25,665 nt of DNA from Propionibacteriaceae bacterium UBA6122 (GCA_002428365.1 DIVW01000003.1:352-26016); one strand, 5' to 3'; positions 16,314-25,420 are shown, counted from the stretch's first letter. Program-made: numbers and translations. The notes: generated by a model from the letters alone, not told the origin.

Positions 16314-16639
16314 GTCACATCACAGTTCCCTGAGCTTGTCGAAGGGTCCTGCTGGCGGGCTTCGACGGGCTCAGCCAACTTGAGCTCCATGAGGCTTCGA
16401 CAGGCTCAGCCAACTTGAGCTCCATGAGGCTTCGACAGGCTCAGCCAACTTTTCAGTTCCCTGAGCTTGTCGAAGGGTCCTGCTGGCGGGCCAATCCGTC
16501 ATGTTCTGATGTTTCACCTTGGCAACTCCCGGTCCGTGGAGGCTGTTTGCTGGAGGGTGAGGATTGAACTGCTGACTCGCCCGAAGTCGCGTCCAGCCAA
16601 TATGGTTCGGGATTGAGACCCGGACAGAAGGGATAGTGC
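16314..16639. other. Intergenic region between the NUDIX gene and icd
   Basis: This stretch of 326 bases holds the repeat cluster in its first half. The second half (16492-16639) carries the upstream region of icd. A weak -10 candidate TATGGT lies at 16601-16606 without a -35 partner, and the icd ribosome binding site AGAAGGGA lies at 16626-16633. No gene or RNA gene is seen. Confidence 0.5.
16323..16491. repeat. Composite intergenic repeat: 35-bp tandem units inside 38-bp direct repeats
   Basis: Two identical 38-bp direct repeats (16323-16360 and 16454-16491) flank about 2.6 tandem copies of a 35-bp unit (16360-16394, 16395-16429 and a partial 16430-16450). The units differ by one base (GACGGG against GACAGG). 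The direct repeats contain CTGAGCTTGTCGAAG and the tandem units contain the inverted counterpart CTTCGACAGGCTCAG. Two 15-bp hairpins follow: 16330-16344 with 16360-16374, and 16430-16444 with 16461-16475. The same core occurs at 3865-3879 and 22151-22191. This looks like a REP-type dispersed element and could also terminate transcription after the NUDIX gene. Confidence 0.85.
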
Positions 16640-18850
<2,211 letters not shown>

Positions 18851-18859
18851 TCCGCTGGC

Positions 18860-18894
18860 CGAACTCCCCCTTGTCGCTGATGAGGGGGAGTTCG
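18860..18894 (+). terminator. Intrinsic terminator of icd
   Basis: A perfect 12-bp stem (18860-18871 with 18883-18894, core GAACTCCCCCT / AGGGGGAGTTC) with an 11-base loop begins nine bases after the icd stop. A short T-run (GCCGTTT) follows. It separates icd from the Lgt-like operon. Confidence 0.85.
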
Positions 18895-18939
18895 CCGTTT
18901 CCGGGCGGTGCCGTGGCGGTGGCGCTAGGAGTCGGCCGC

Positions 18940-18945
18940 TAGCCT
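18940..18945 (+). promoter_or_regulatory. -10 element TAGCCT, probable leaderless promoter of the Lgt-like/Tes-like operon
   Basis: TAGCCT is followed by seven bases and then the ATG of the Lgt-like gene. The spacing equals that at glmS. No ribosome binding site is present, so translation from a leaderless mRNA is likely. The icd terminator lies upstream, so the operon should depend on this promoter. Confidence 0.55.
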
Positions 18946-18952
18946 CTAGCCC

Positions 18953-19726
18953 ATGATCGGACTGCCCTTCGCTGGCAACGGGCTGGTGCATGGCGTCTTC
19001 ATGACCCTCGGCATCGTTGCAGGACTCGGGCTGTTCGTTTTTGAGCGCCGTCGGCGCGGCCTCGATGACGACCGGTTGTGGGTGATCGCCGGAATGACGG
19101 TGGCCTTCGGGGCCGTCGGCTCCCGGCTGGGCACCTGGTTTCAGTTCATCGATCCGCGCCAAAACCAGTCGATCGAGTTGTGGTGGACCGACGGCAACCG
19201 CAGCATCCTGGCCGGTCTGGTCGGTGCCTGGCTCGGGGTGCTCCTCGGCAAGCTGATCACCGGCTATCGGGCCTCTACTGGCGACCTCTTCGCCCCAGCG
19301 GTGGCCTTGGCGATGGTGATCGGCCGGATTGGCTGCCTGCTGACCGAGAATCCCGGCGTCCCAACCGGGGGCCAGTGGGGGATCGTGCTCACCAATGAGC
19401 AGGTGGCGATGATCGGCGGGGTCGCCGGGGTAGGGCTGCACCCGAGCTTCGCCTACGAGATCGCCTTCCAAGTGGTGATGCTCATTTGGCTTTGGCGTCA
19501 CCGTGACTCATTGCCCAAATCGGGAGATCTGTTCATCGTCTATGTGGCCGCCTATGCGCTGTTCCGCTTCCTGGTGGAGTTCTGGCGCGGCAACGAGACG
19601 GTGTGGTGGGGCCTTTCCCGCCCGCAGTGGTTCCTGCTGGCTATGTTGCCCCTATTAGGCTGGCGATTGAGCCGAGTCTTTCGGGATCAGCCGAGAGCGG
19701 CACCGCAGTTGTGGAGGGGACAATGA
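18953..19726 (+). CDS. Lgt-like (prolipoprotein diacylglyceryl transferase family) membrane protein
   Basis: A 257-residue polytopic membrane protein. It shares the Lgt architecture: VHGVFMTLGIVAGLGLF as first helix, GSRLGTWFQ, GRIGCLLTENPGVPTGGQWG in place of the Lgt signature, LHPSFAYE for the HPTxLYE motif, and RFLVEFWRGN near the C-terminus. True Lgt moves a diacylglyceryl group from phosphatidylglycerol to the lipobox cysteine. Here the HGG motif is replaced (NRSILAGLVG) and the GRxGNxxNxE signature reads GRIGCLLTEN. The enzyme is therefore probably a diverged paralogue, perhaps acting on another glycerolipid. It is the first gene of a four-gene operon and overlaps the next gene by four bases (ATGA). 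Confidence 0.8.
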   Translation: MIGLPFAGNGLVHGVFMTLGIVAGLGLFVFERRRRGLDDDRLWVIAGMTVAFGAVGSRLGTWFQFIDPRQNQSIELWWTDGNRSILAGLVGAWLGVLLGKLITGYRASTGDLFAPAVALAMVIGRIGCLLTENPGVPTGGQWGIVLTNEQVAMIGGVAGVGLHPSFAYEIAFQVVMLIWLWRHRDSLPKSGDLFIVYVAAYALFRFLVEFWRGNETVWWGLSRPQWFLLAMLPLLGWRLSRVFRDQPRAAPQLWRGQ

Positions 19727-20181
19727 CTGATCAGGCGGGGCCCGGCTCCGGTAGTCCGGATTTCCAGATGCCCTCGGGGCCACCACCTGTGCCCGGCGGG
19801 TCGCCGCCGCCCCCGCCACCACCGCCGCCCCCGGGCTGGTCCGGTGGCTCGGTGCCACCGCCTCCGCCGCCACCACCGCCAGCGTTCACCGGCCGCAGCC
19901 GCGGCGGCTCGCTTTGGCTCGGTGTCGCCATCGGGCTGGGCGTCAGCGGGCTGATCTACGGTCTCTACGCGACGCTGCGGGGCACGATGGACTCCCGGTT
20001 CGGGGAGTGGTTCGACGTCTTAGCGATCTATTGGCCGCTGTTGGTTGGAATTGGCGGCATCGTGCTGGCGGCGATCCCTAAGACGTCCCGAACTGGTGCG
20101 GGGCTGCTGCTCAGTATCGGTATCGCCATCCTGGCCGCTGGCGGGCTTTGTGTGGCCGTGCTGGCTGGCTACACCCTGTAA
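19723..20181 (+). CDS. Polyproline-rich small membrane protein
   Basis: A 152-residue protein I cannot assign. The first 60 or so residues are Gly/Pro-rich and contain two uninterrupted runs of ten and nine prolines. Three hydrophobic segments follow: about 64-85 (LWLGVAIGLGVSGLIYG), 103-117 (IYWPLLVGIGGIVLA) and 127-149. The cytosolic proline-rich tail may bind a partner, and translating it should need elongation factor P. GGAGGGG lies four bases before the ATG, which overlaps the stop of the Lgt-like gene. It is 14 bases from the radical SAM gene. Confidence 0.85.
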   Translation: MTDQAGPGSGSPDFQMPSGPPPVPGGSPPPPPPPPPPGWSGGSVPPPPPPPPPAFTGRSRGGSLWLGVAIGLGVSGLIYGLYATLRGTMDSRFGEWFDVLAIYWPLLVGIGGIVLAAIPKTSRTGAGLLLSIGIAILAAGGLCVAVLAGYTL

Positions 20182-20195
20182 GGGAAGGGACCGTC

Positions 20196-21791
20196 TTGAC
20201 GAACCTCCTCAAAGTGGAGGTGGGCCGCAAGCCTGCTCCGCTCGGGCCCGGCCAGCCGTTGCGCGGCGACCGAATCCACAAATACGTCACCGCCTACTGC
20301 CCCCAGTGCCATGACCCGGACGTCGAACTCAGTGACGTCCAGCGGCTGGCGGGGGCCCTGCTGATCCGTGATGACCGGGTGTGGCTGCAGCGGGCCTGCC
20401 CGACCCATGGGCTGGTGACCACGCTCTATGACGAAGATCCGAACATCCTTCGCTATCTGGAGCAGTGGCAGGCACCCACCAAGGTGCACATCCCCGATCG
20501 CGAGGGCAACTTCCGCCCGATGCCGGAGGCTTTCGCCTACGGGCTGCCGGCCTTCCACACCCAGCACACCTGCATTTTGGTTCACGACATCACCGAGGAG
20601 TGCAACCTCAAATGCCCCACCTGCTTCACCACCTCCAGCCCACAACTCACCGGGGTGGCCTCACTGGCTGACGTGTTGGCCAACGTTGACGCCAAACTCT
20701 CCCGCGAGCAGAACCGGCTGGACGTGCTGATGCTGTCCGGCGGTGAGCCCACCCTGTACCCGCAACTGGCCGAACTGCTGGCCGAACTCGTGGCCCGGCC
20801 GATCGTCCGGATCATGGTGAACACCAACGGGCTACGAATCGCCGAGGACGATGAACTGGTCGCCCTCCTCAAGAGCTATCGCAGCCGGCTGGAGGTCTAT
20901 CTGCAATACGACGGGCCGTCGCCGGCGGCGTCCATTCATCATCGGGGCGCGGATCTGACCCGATTCAAACAGGCCGCAATCTCGCGGCTCAGCGAGGCCG
21001 GCATCTTCACCACCCTGGTGATGACCGCAGCGCTGGGGGTGAACGACGCCGACATTGGTGCGGTGGTGCGAAAGTGCCTGGACACCCCCTTCATCGGTGG
21101 GGTGGCGATCCAGCCGGTTTTCGGTTCCGGCCGGGGCAGCGGGATCGACCCGCAGAATCGGCTCACCCACACCGGAGTGCTGGCCCGTCTTGGGCCGCAG
21201 ACCGACGACGTGGTGCAGTGGCACGACCTGACCGCGCTGCCGTGCTCGCATCCGCACTGCTCCTCGGTGGGCTATCTGCTCAAGGACGATTCGGGCACCT
21301 GGCGCTCCCTGGCGGCCTTGGTCGGCCACAACGAGTTGCTGGCCTGGCTGGAGCTGGACCCGGAATCGTTGGCCAACCGGGTTGCCGACCGGGAGTTGCC
21401 GGCCCAGTTCCGCGAGTTGATGAAGAACTCAATGCTCGACCTGCTCAGCGAGCAGGCCGCCCTCACCAACCCACGCACCGGTCAGCTGTGGCAGAACATC
21501 TGCACCCAGTGCGACCTCGGCATCTCCACCCTGACGACCTTGGCCGCAGGAAAGCTGCCCGGCGGTGAGGAGCGGATGCGCAAGCTGCTCGGCGAACGGG
21601 TGAAGCGCATCACCATCAAACCGTTCCAGGACATCTCCACCATGATCGAGGAGCGGCTTACCCAGTGCTGCGTCCACGTGGGCACGGTGGCCGCGGACGG
21701 CGCGCAGCAGTGTGCACCCTTCTGCGCGGTGCAGGCGTGGGGCAAGCTGGGGTCACAGCGGTTGAGTAGTGCGAGTGGAGGCCAGGCATGA
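20196..21791 (+). CDS. Radical SAM protein of the tetraether lipid synthase (Tes) type
   Basis: A 531-residue enzyme. A rubredoxin-like N-terminal domain has YCPQC (Cys35, Cys38) and RACPTHG (Cys68). The radical SAM motif CNLKCPTCF (Cys136, Cys140, Cys143) follows, then SGGEPT (181-186). Two further cysteine sets could bind auxiliary Fe-S clusters: LPCSHPHC (350, 355), and ICTQC (436, 439) with QCC (491, 492) and CAPFC (506, 510). This layout is that of archaeal Tes (formerly MJ0619-type), which joins lipid alkyl chains by C-C coupling; bacterial homologues largely lack known products. The TTG at 20196 is chosen because AAGGGAAGG lies seven bases upstream; a GTG at 20148 would extend into the previous gene. 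The Lgt-like gene in the same operon supports a lipid substrate, but this is inference. Confidence 0.88.
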   Translation: MTNLLKVEVGRKPAPLGPGQPLRGDRIHKYVTAYCPQCHDPDVELSDVQRLAGALLIRDDRVWLQRACPTHGLVTTLYDEDPNILRYLEQWQAPTKVHIPDREGNFRPMPEAFAYGLPAFHTQHTCILVHDITEECNLKCPTCFTTSSPQLTGVASLADVLANVDAKLSREQNRLDVLMLSGGEPTLYPQLAELLAELVARPIVRIMVNTNGLRIAEDDELVALLKSYRSRLEVYLQYDGPSPAASIHHRGADLTRFKQAAISRLSEAGIFTTLVMTAALGVNDADIGAVVRKCLDTPFIGGVAIQPVFGSGRGSGIDPQNRLTHTGVLARLGPQTDDVVQWHDLTALPCSHPHCSSVGYLLKDDSGTWRSLAALVGHNELLAWLELDPESLANRVADRELPAQFRELMKNSMLDLLSEQAALTNPRTGQLWQNICTQCDLGISTLTTLAAGKLPGGEERMRKLLGERVKRITIKPFQDISTMIEERLTQCCVHVGTVAADGAQQCAPFCAVQAWGKLGSQRLSSASGGQA

Positions 21792-22141
21792 GCGAAGTAC
21801 CACCTCAGGTCGCCCAAGTGGCGGCCGGACCCAAGCCGTCCGACTTCATCAACGGCGGCGGTGCCGCCGGTTCGGCGGACGAGGCAGCCAAGCCCTTCGA
21901 CCCGCTGCGGCTCTGCATCTTCGCCACTATCGCGATGTTGGGCTGGCTGTTCGGCCCCTTGGCGGTGGTGGTCTTCGCGGCAGTCGGCTTCGTTGGCTAC
22001 TGGAAGGCTCGACAAGCTGGCCTCACCCGATCGAAGTGCTACCTGCGCGACACCCGCCTCGTACTTGCCTACCTGGGTCTGTTCCTGGCGGCGGGCAGTT
22101 GGGGAGTGTTCTTCTTCGTGCAGCGGTGGCTGGGCAGCTGA
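21788..22141 (+). CDS. Small two-helix membrane protein
   Basis: A 117-residue protein without a family I recognise. A polar N-terminus of about 40 residues (Pro/Ala/Gly-rich) precedes two hydrophobic segments, about 43-68 (LCIFATIAMLGWLFGPLAVVVFAAVGF) and 92-112 (LVLAYLGLFLAAGSWGVFFF), separated by a short basic loop. The ATG overlaps the radical SAM stop by four bases (ATGA), so it belongs to the same operon and may anchor or regulate that enzyme at the membrane. Confidence 0.82.
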   Translation: MSEVPPQVAQVAAGPKPSDFINGGGAAGSADEAAKPFDPLRLCIFATIAMLGWLFGPLAVVVFAAVGFVGYWKARQAGLTRSKCYLRDTRLVLAYLGLFLAAGSWGVFFFVQRWLGS

Positions 22142-22150
22142 GCGCTACCC

Positions 22151-22191
22151 AGTTGGCTGAGCTGAGCCTGCCCTGAGCTTGTCGAAGGGTC
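22151..22191. repeat. Dispersed intergenic repeat between convergent genes
   Basis: CCCTGAGCTTGTCGAAGGG (22171-22189) matches the core of the 38-bp repeat at 16323-16491, and AGTTGGCTGAGC (22151-22162) is the reverse complement of part of the 35-bp unit there. The element fills the gap between two convergent genes and may serve as a terminator in both directions. Confidence 0.7.
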
Positions 22192-22206
22192 GAAGCCCCT
22201 AGCGAC

Positions 22207-22479
22207 TCAGGCCTGCGAGGTCGGCGTTTCAGTGGTGGTCGTCGTGACCACCCGCTTCGGCGTCTTGCCGATGCCGAGACCGATCAAGAAGCCGCCGAGC
22301 AGCAGCGAGAGCCCAGCGGCAAACAACTGCCAGGCTGGCTTGTCGGTGGGGGCGCTGCGCAGTGCGTCCAGTGCCAAGAACTGGCGGTAGGCGATCCAGC
22401 CGCCCCAAAGGCCGACTACGGTGCCCGCGATTGCCAGCAGGATGCCGAGCCAGACGGTCAGCTTGGAGATGATCTTCAT
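22207..22479 (-). CDS. Small two-helix membrane protein
   Basis: A 90-residue protein of unknown function. It has two hydrophobic segments (about 7-27, LTVWLGILLAIAGTVVGLWG, and 50-70, LFAAGLSLLLGGFLIGLGIG) and a Thr-rich polar tail (VVTTTTTETPTSQA). The ATG at 22479 is preferred to one four codons upstream because TATGAT lies exactly seven bases before it, the leaderless spacing seen at other genes here. The gene points towards the Tes-like operon and ends 65 bases from it across the repeat. Confidence 0.75.
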   Translation of the reverse strand: MKIISKLTVWLGILLAIAGTVVGLWGGWIAYRQFLALDALRSAPTDKPAWQLFAAGLSLLLGGFLIGLGIGKTPKRVVTTTTTETPTSQA

Positions 22480-22486
22480 GCGAGGA

Positions 22487-22492
22487 ATCATA
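22487..22492 (-). promoter_or_regulatory. -10 element TATGAT, probable leaderless promoter
   Basis: On the minus strand TATGAT (22492-22487) is followed by seven bases and then the ATG at 22479. It is the best -10 match among the leaderless candidates in this window, and no ribosome binding site is visible. Confidence 0.6.
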
Positions 22493-22767
22493 GGCAGCTG
22501 CGGGGCCTAAATGCTGGCGCTGACCCGGTTCGGCCCAACCAAAGGCGCCGGGGTTGGCGCGAATGGTCGCAAGCGGCCCGCTAACCCCACCTGTCACCCA
22601 AGTGCGACAGTCCAATTTCGCCTTGCCGCCGACAGTATCCGGTTGGTAACCCCTGATCTGATCGGGTATCTCATAGGGCGAATGGCCTCAAGGATAGGGG
22701 TCAATTCGGTAGGCTCGCGCCGCCGCAGGCTCGCTGATGGATACGGATTCACGCACAGGAAAGACCA

Positions 22768-23721
22768 ATGACACAAGCAACGCAAACGGCCGACGACTCG
22801 AGCCGCGTGACTCTGGGCTCGAGGATCGGATTCATCCTTCTTGTCGGGCTCGTCGGTGGCGTGCTAGGAGCTCTTGTCTGGCGTGGCGCGTCCTACTTCT
22901 TGCAGTTGCAGTCGGTGCACTTCATCGCGGCAGCGTGGATCGGCTACATTCATGTGCTCTTCGCTGGACTCGTGGTTCGGCGCCCTGGGGCGATTGCGAT
23001 CTCCGGCGCACTCACAGCGGTGGTGGCCAGCATCGTCTACTCGGTTGCGAGTTTGCTGCTCCCCGGTGTGGGAAGGAATCTGGACCCCAGCCATTTGCTC
23101 GCCTCCATCGGGCCCTTCCTGGTCCAGTTGGTAGTGGTTGTAGTCGTTGGCGAGCTGATCGGAGTTGCTCTTTGGTCGAGGCCAGCTGTAGCCGGGCGCG
23201 ACTGGGGCATCTCAGTGGCCGTAGTGGTGGCCATCTTGGCGACATCTGCCCAAGCCGCTCTGCGTGAGATCCTCTCCGATCCCGTGCCGGTCCTCCTCCA
23301 ATCCGTTGTCGGACCGGTGCTAGCAGTTCTTGGCGCAGTGTTGGCCGCCGCGCCCGTGAGGGACCGCCTGCGCCAGCGAGATGTTCTTAAATCGGCCAGG
23401 ACCCGGGTTGGTGTTACGGGATCGGCGGACGGGCACACGCCGACTGTAGGTATTCCTGGCACGGGCGATGAGCACCCCAACGCCACGACTTCGCTTGTGC
23501 TGGGGATCCTTGGCCTCGTGCTGTTCGCACCGCTGGCCCCAGTGGCTTTGTCGATGGCCGTGCGTGGCCGGCGGGAGGCAGCTCTGCAGCCGGGTCGGTA
23601 TCGCACGTCTGGGTCGCTTCAGGCCGGCTACGTGTTAGGGATCATCGGCACTGTGGCGCTGGCGCTCGCCGTTGTCGTTGTTGTCGTTGGGCTTGCATCC
23701 TTAGCCTTGCGACCGCACTGA
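22768..23721 (+). CDS. Polytopic membrane protein with C-terminal DUF4190-like domain
   Basis: A 317-residue membrane protein. About six hydrophobic helices occupy residues 18-195, including valine runs such as LVVVVVVGEL. A polar linker follows (about 196-240), then two more helices: ATTSLVLGILGLVLFAPLAPVAL and GYVLGIIGTVALALAVVVVV. The last part, with a basic loop between its helices, resembles the DUF4190 domain of actinobacterial membrane proteins. The N-terminal part is unrecognised. AGGAAAG lies four bases before the ATG. The 288-bp divergent gap upstream (22480-22767) holds weak promoter candidates only, for example TTGGTA at 22643 and TATCTC at 22667. Confidence 0.78.
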   Translation: MTQATQTADDSSRVTLGSRIGFILLVGLVGGVLGALVWRGASYFLQLQSVHFIAAAWIGYIHVLFAGLVVRRPGAIAISGALTAVVASIVYSVASLLLPGVGRNLDPSHLLASIGPFLVQLVVVVVVGELIGVALWSRPAVAGRDWGISVAVVVAILATSAQAALREILSDPVPVLLQSVVGPVLAVLGAVLAAAPVRDRLRQRDVLKSARTRVGVTGSADGHTPTVGIPGTGDEHPNATTSLVLGILGLVLFAPLAPVALSMAVRGRREAALQPGRYRTSGSLQAGYVLGIIGTVALALAVVVVVVGLASLALRPH

Positions 23722-23759
23722 CCTCCTTCCCGACTGGGGTGGGCGCCGAAGCTCTAGGC

Positions 23760-23765
23760 TAGGTT
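23760..23765 (+). promoter_or_regulatory. -10 element TAGGTT, possible leaderless promoter
   Basis: TAGGTT is followed by six bases and the GTG of the methyltransferase gene. An overlapping TAGGCT at 23755-23760 would give an 11-base spacing. No ribosome binding site is seen, so a leaderless start is likely. Confidence 0.5.
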
Positions 23766-23771
23766 GCTGGT

Positions 23772-24947
23772 GTGGAACCCGATCTGGCGCGCTGGCTGGT
23801 CTCGCCCGCTGCGGCACCGGCGCTGGCTGCGGCCGAGGCCGAGGCCGACCCAGACTCGCTAGCGGCAGCGGCCCGGCTTCGTCGGGACTATCCACCCGAC
23901 CAGGCTGCGGCGGCGCTCACCCAGGTGAGATTGCGGCGCCGGGCTGCGGCGAAGTTCGGCGATCGGGCCGCTGAGTTGTTCTTCACCGTGGCCGGGCTGG
24001 AGCAGGCGACTCGGGCTGAGGTGGCGACTTGGCGGGCGACCCGCTTCGTCGAGGGCGGAGCCTCCCGCGTGGTCGACATCGGCTGTGGCCTGGGGGCCGA
24101 CGCGCTCGCGTTCGCCGAAGCTGGGCTGGAGGTGATCGCCATCGAAGCCGATCCGGCTACGGCGGTCCTGGCTGCAGCCAATCTCGGTGACGTGGGTCGG
24201 GTGATCTGTGGTGACGCCACTGGCCAAGCCGATCGGTCGGCGCACGAACTGTTGCTAGCCGAACTGGCCACCCCCAATACCGCCGTCTTCCTTGATCCGG
24301 CCCGACGGACCGCGGCGGGTCGAACCTGGCGGGTGGCCGATTTCGCCCCGCCCTGGGATTTCGCCACCGGACTGCTGGGCGGACGCTTTGGCTGCATCAA
24401 AGCTGCGCCGGGATTGCCGCTAAATCTCGTCCCTGATTGGTTCGGCGCCACTTGGGTCAGTCATCGCGGCGACCTGGTGGAAACCTCACTGTGGAGTTCG
24501 GGGGCCCTCGAAGCGGTGCTGCTGCCGACCGGCCACCGGTTGGAGTTCGACGGGTCCAAAGCCCCGATTGGCGGCTTGGGACGATTCCTTTATGAGCCGG
24601 ACCCGGCGGTGATTCGCTCTGGGGCCATCGGGGCTTTGGCGGGGCGCCTGAGTGCTCACCGTCCCGCCGACGGGATCGCCTACCTGTTCGCTGACGAACT
24701 GACCCCAACCCCTTTTGCCCACGCCTTCGAAGTGCTCGACGTGCTGCCCTATGACGCACGGACGTTGCGCGCCTGGGTCCGTGAGCATGGCATCGGGGTG
24801 TTGGAGATCAAATGCCGGGGGATCGAGGTCGATCCGGCCGTCCTGCGACGCCAGCTCAAGCCAAAGGGGGCGGCCTCAGCCACGCTGGTACTGACCCCGA
24901 CGCCCGAGGGTGCGCGGGCGCTGGTGGTTGCGCGAGTGCCGCAATGA
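23772..24947 (+). CDS. Class I SAM-dependent methyltransferase with THUMP-like C-terminus
   Basis: A 391-residue protein. An N-terminal helical part (1-90, YPPDQAAAALTQVRLRRRAAAKF) leads into a Rossmann methyltransferase fold. Motif I is VVDIGCGLGADALAF (100-114), an acidic strand VIAIEADP follows, and FLDPARRTAAGR sits at the active-site strand. The C-terminal 80 residues (GIGVLEIKCRGIEVDPAVLRRQLKPKG) match the THUMP-like domain I recall from this family, suggesting an RNA substrate. The substrate is not established. The GTG at 23772 lacks a ribosome binding site and probably starts a leaderless mRNA. The first CIRCE operator begins on the base after its stop codon. Confidence 0.85.
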   Translation: MEPDLARWLVSPAAAPALAAAEAEADPDSLAAAARLRRDYPPDQAAAALTQVRLRRRAAAKFGDRAAELFFTVAGLEQATRAEVATWRATRFVEGGASRVVDIGCGLGADALAFAEAGLEVIAIEADPATAVLAAANLGDVGRVICGDATGQADRSAHELLLAELATPNTAVFLDPARRTAAGRTWRVADFAPPWDFATGLLGGRFGCIKAAPGLPLNLVPDWFGATWVSHRGDLVETSLWSSGALEAVLLPTGHRLEFDGSKAPIGGLGRFLYEPDPAVIRSGAIGALAGRLSAHRPADGIAYLFADELTPTPFAHAFEVLDVLPYDARTLRAWVREHGIGVLEIKCRGIEVDPAVLRRQLKPKGAASATLVLTPTPEGARALVVARVPQ

Positions 24948-24974
24948 TTGGCACTCGGCTTGATCGAGTGCTAA
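24948..24974 (+). promoter_or_regulatory. CIRCE operator 1 (HrcA binding site)
   Basis: TTGGCACTC, nine bases, GAGTGCTAA: the CIRCE inverted repeat with one base different from the consensus TTAGCACTC-N9-GAGTGCTAA. It overlaps the -35 box of the groES promoter. HrcA binding here should block transcription until heat shock. Confidence 0.93.
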
Positions 24975-24988
24975 GGCCGCGATAGATT
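24960..24988 (+). promoter_or_regulatory. Promoter of groES-groEL
   Basis: TTGATC at 24960-24965 and TAGATT at 24983-24988 are 17 bases apart. The -35 box lies within the spacer of the first CIRCE, and the expected start (near 24995) lies within the second, so HrcA could obstruct both polymerase binding and initiation. Confidence 0.72.
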
Positions 24989-24992
24989 CGCT

Positions 24993-25019
24993 TTAGCACT
25001 CTCACCATGAGGGTGCTAA
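24993..25019 (+). promoter_or_regulatory. CIRCE operator 2 (HrcA binding site)
   Basis: TTAGCACTC, nine bases, GGGTGCTAA: the left arm is perfect and the right arm has one change from GAGTGCTAA. It covers the predicted transcription start of groES. Confidence 0.9.
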
Positions 25020-25110
25020 GCAGCCTCAGGCGGCAGCCGCGAAGACGCCGAGGCCTAGCAGACACCTGACCACCGGGCCACAACGGCCCAGCAGACGAAA
25101 GGGTTTTGAC

Positions 25111-25407
25111 GTGGCAGTCACGATCAAGCCGCTCGAGGATCGAATCCTCGTCCAGCCGCTAGAAGCCGAGAAGACCACCGCTTCTGGCCTGGTCATTCCC
25201 GACACCGCCAAGGAGAAGCCCCAAGAGGGCAAGATCATCGCCACCGGCCCCGGCCGCATCGACGACAACGGGAATCGCATCCCGCTCGATGTCGCTGAAG
25301 GCGATGTGGTGATCTTCAGCAAATACGGCGGCACCGAGGTCAAGTACGACGGCGCGGAGTACCTGTTGCTCAACGCTCGCGACATCCTCGCTGTAGTCAT
25401 CAAGTAA
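25111..25407 (+). CDS. groES: Co-chaperonin GroES (Hsp10)
   Basis: A 98-residue co-chaperonin that caps GroEL. It opens VTIKPLEDRILVQPLEAE, has the mobile loop KTTASGLVIPDTAKEKPQEG and closes NARDILAVVIK; nothing is missing. The GTG at 25111 has GAAAGGG seven bases upstream. The leader between the second CIRCE and the start is about 90 bases. groEL follows after 13 bases. Confidence 0.98.
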   Translation: MAVTIKPLEDRILVQPLEAEKTTASGLVIPDTAKEKPQEGKIIATGPGRIDDNGNRIPLDVAEGDVVIFSKYGGTEVKYDGAEYLLLNARDILAVVIK

Positions 25408-25420
25408 GGAAGCGAAGCAA

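Noticed and set aside
16360..16450. Possible CRISPR array
   Set aside because: The 35-bp units are directly adjacent with no unique spacers, there are fewer than three full copies, and no cas genes are nearby.
22492..22767. Small gene in the divergent gap before the membrane protein at 22768
   Set aside because: Short frames exist, but none has a ribosome binding site or protein-like composition. The gap is more likely regulatory.
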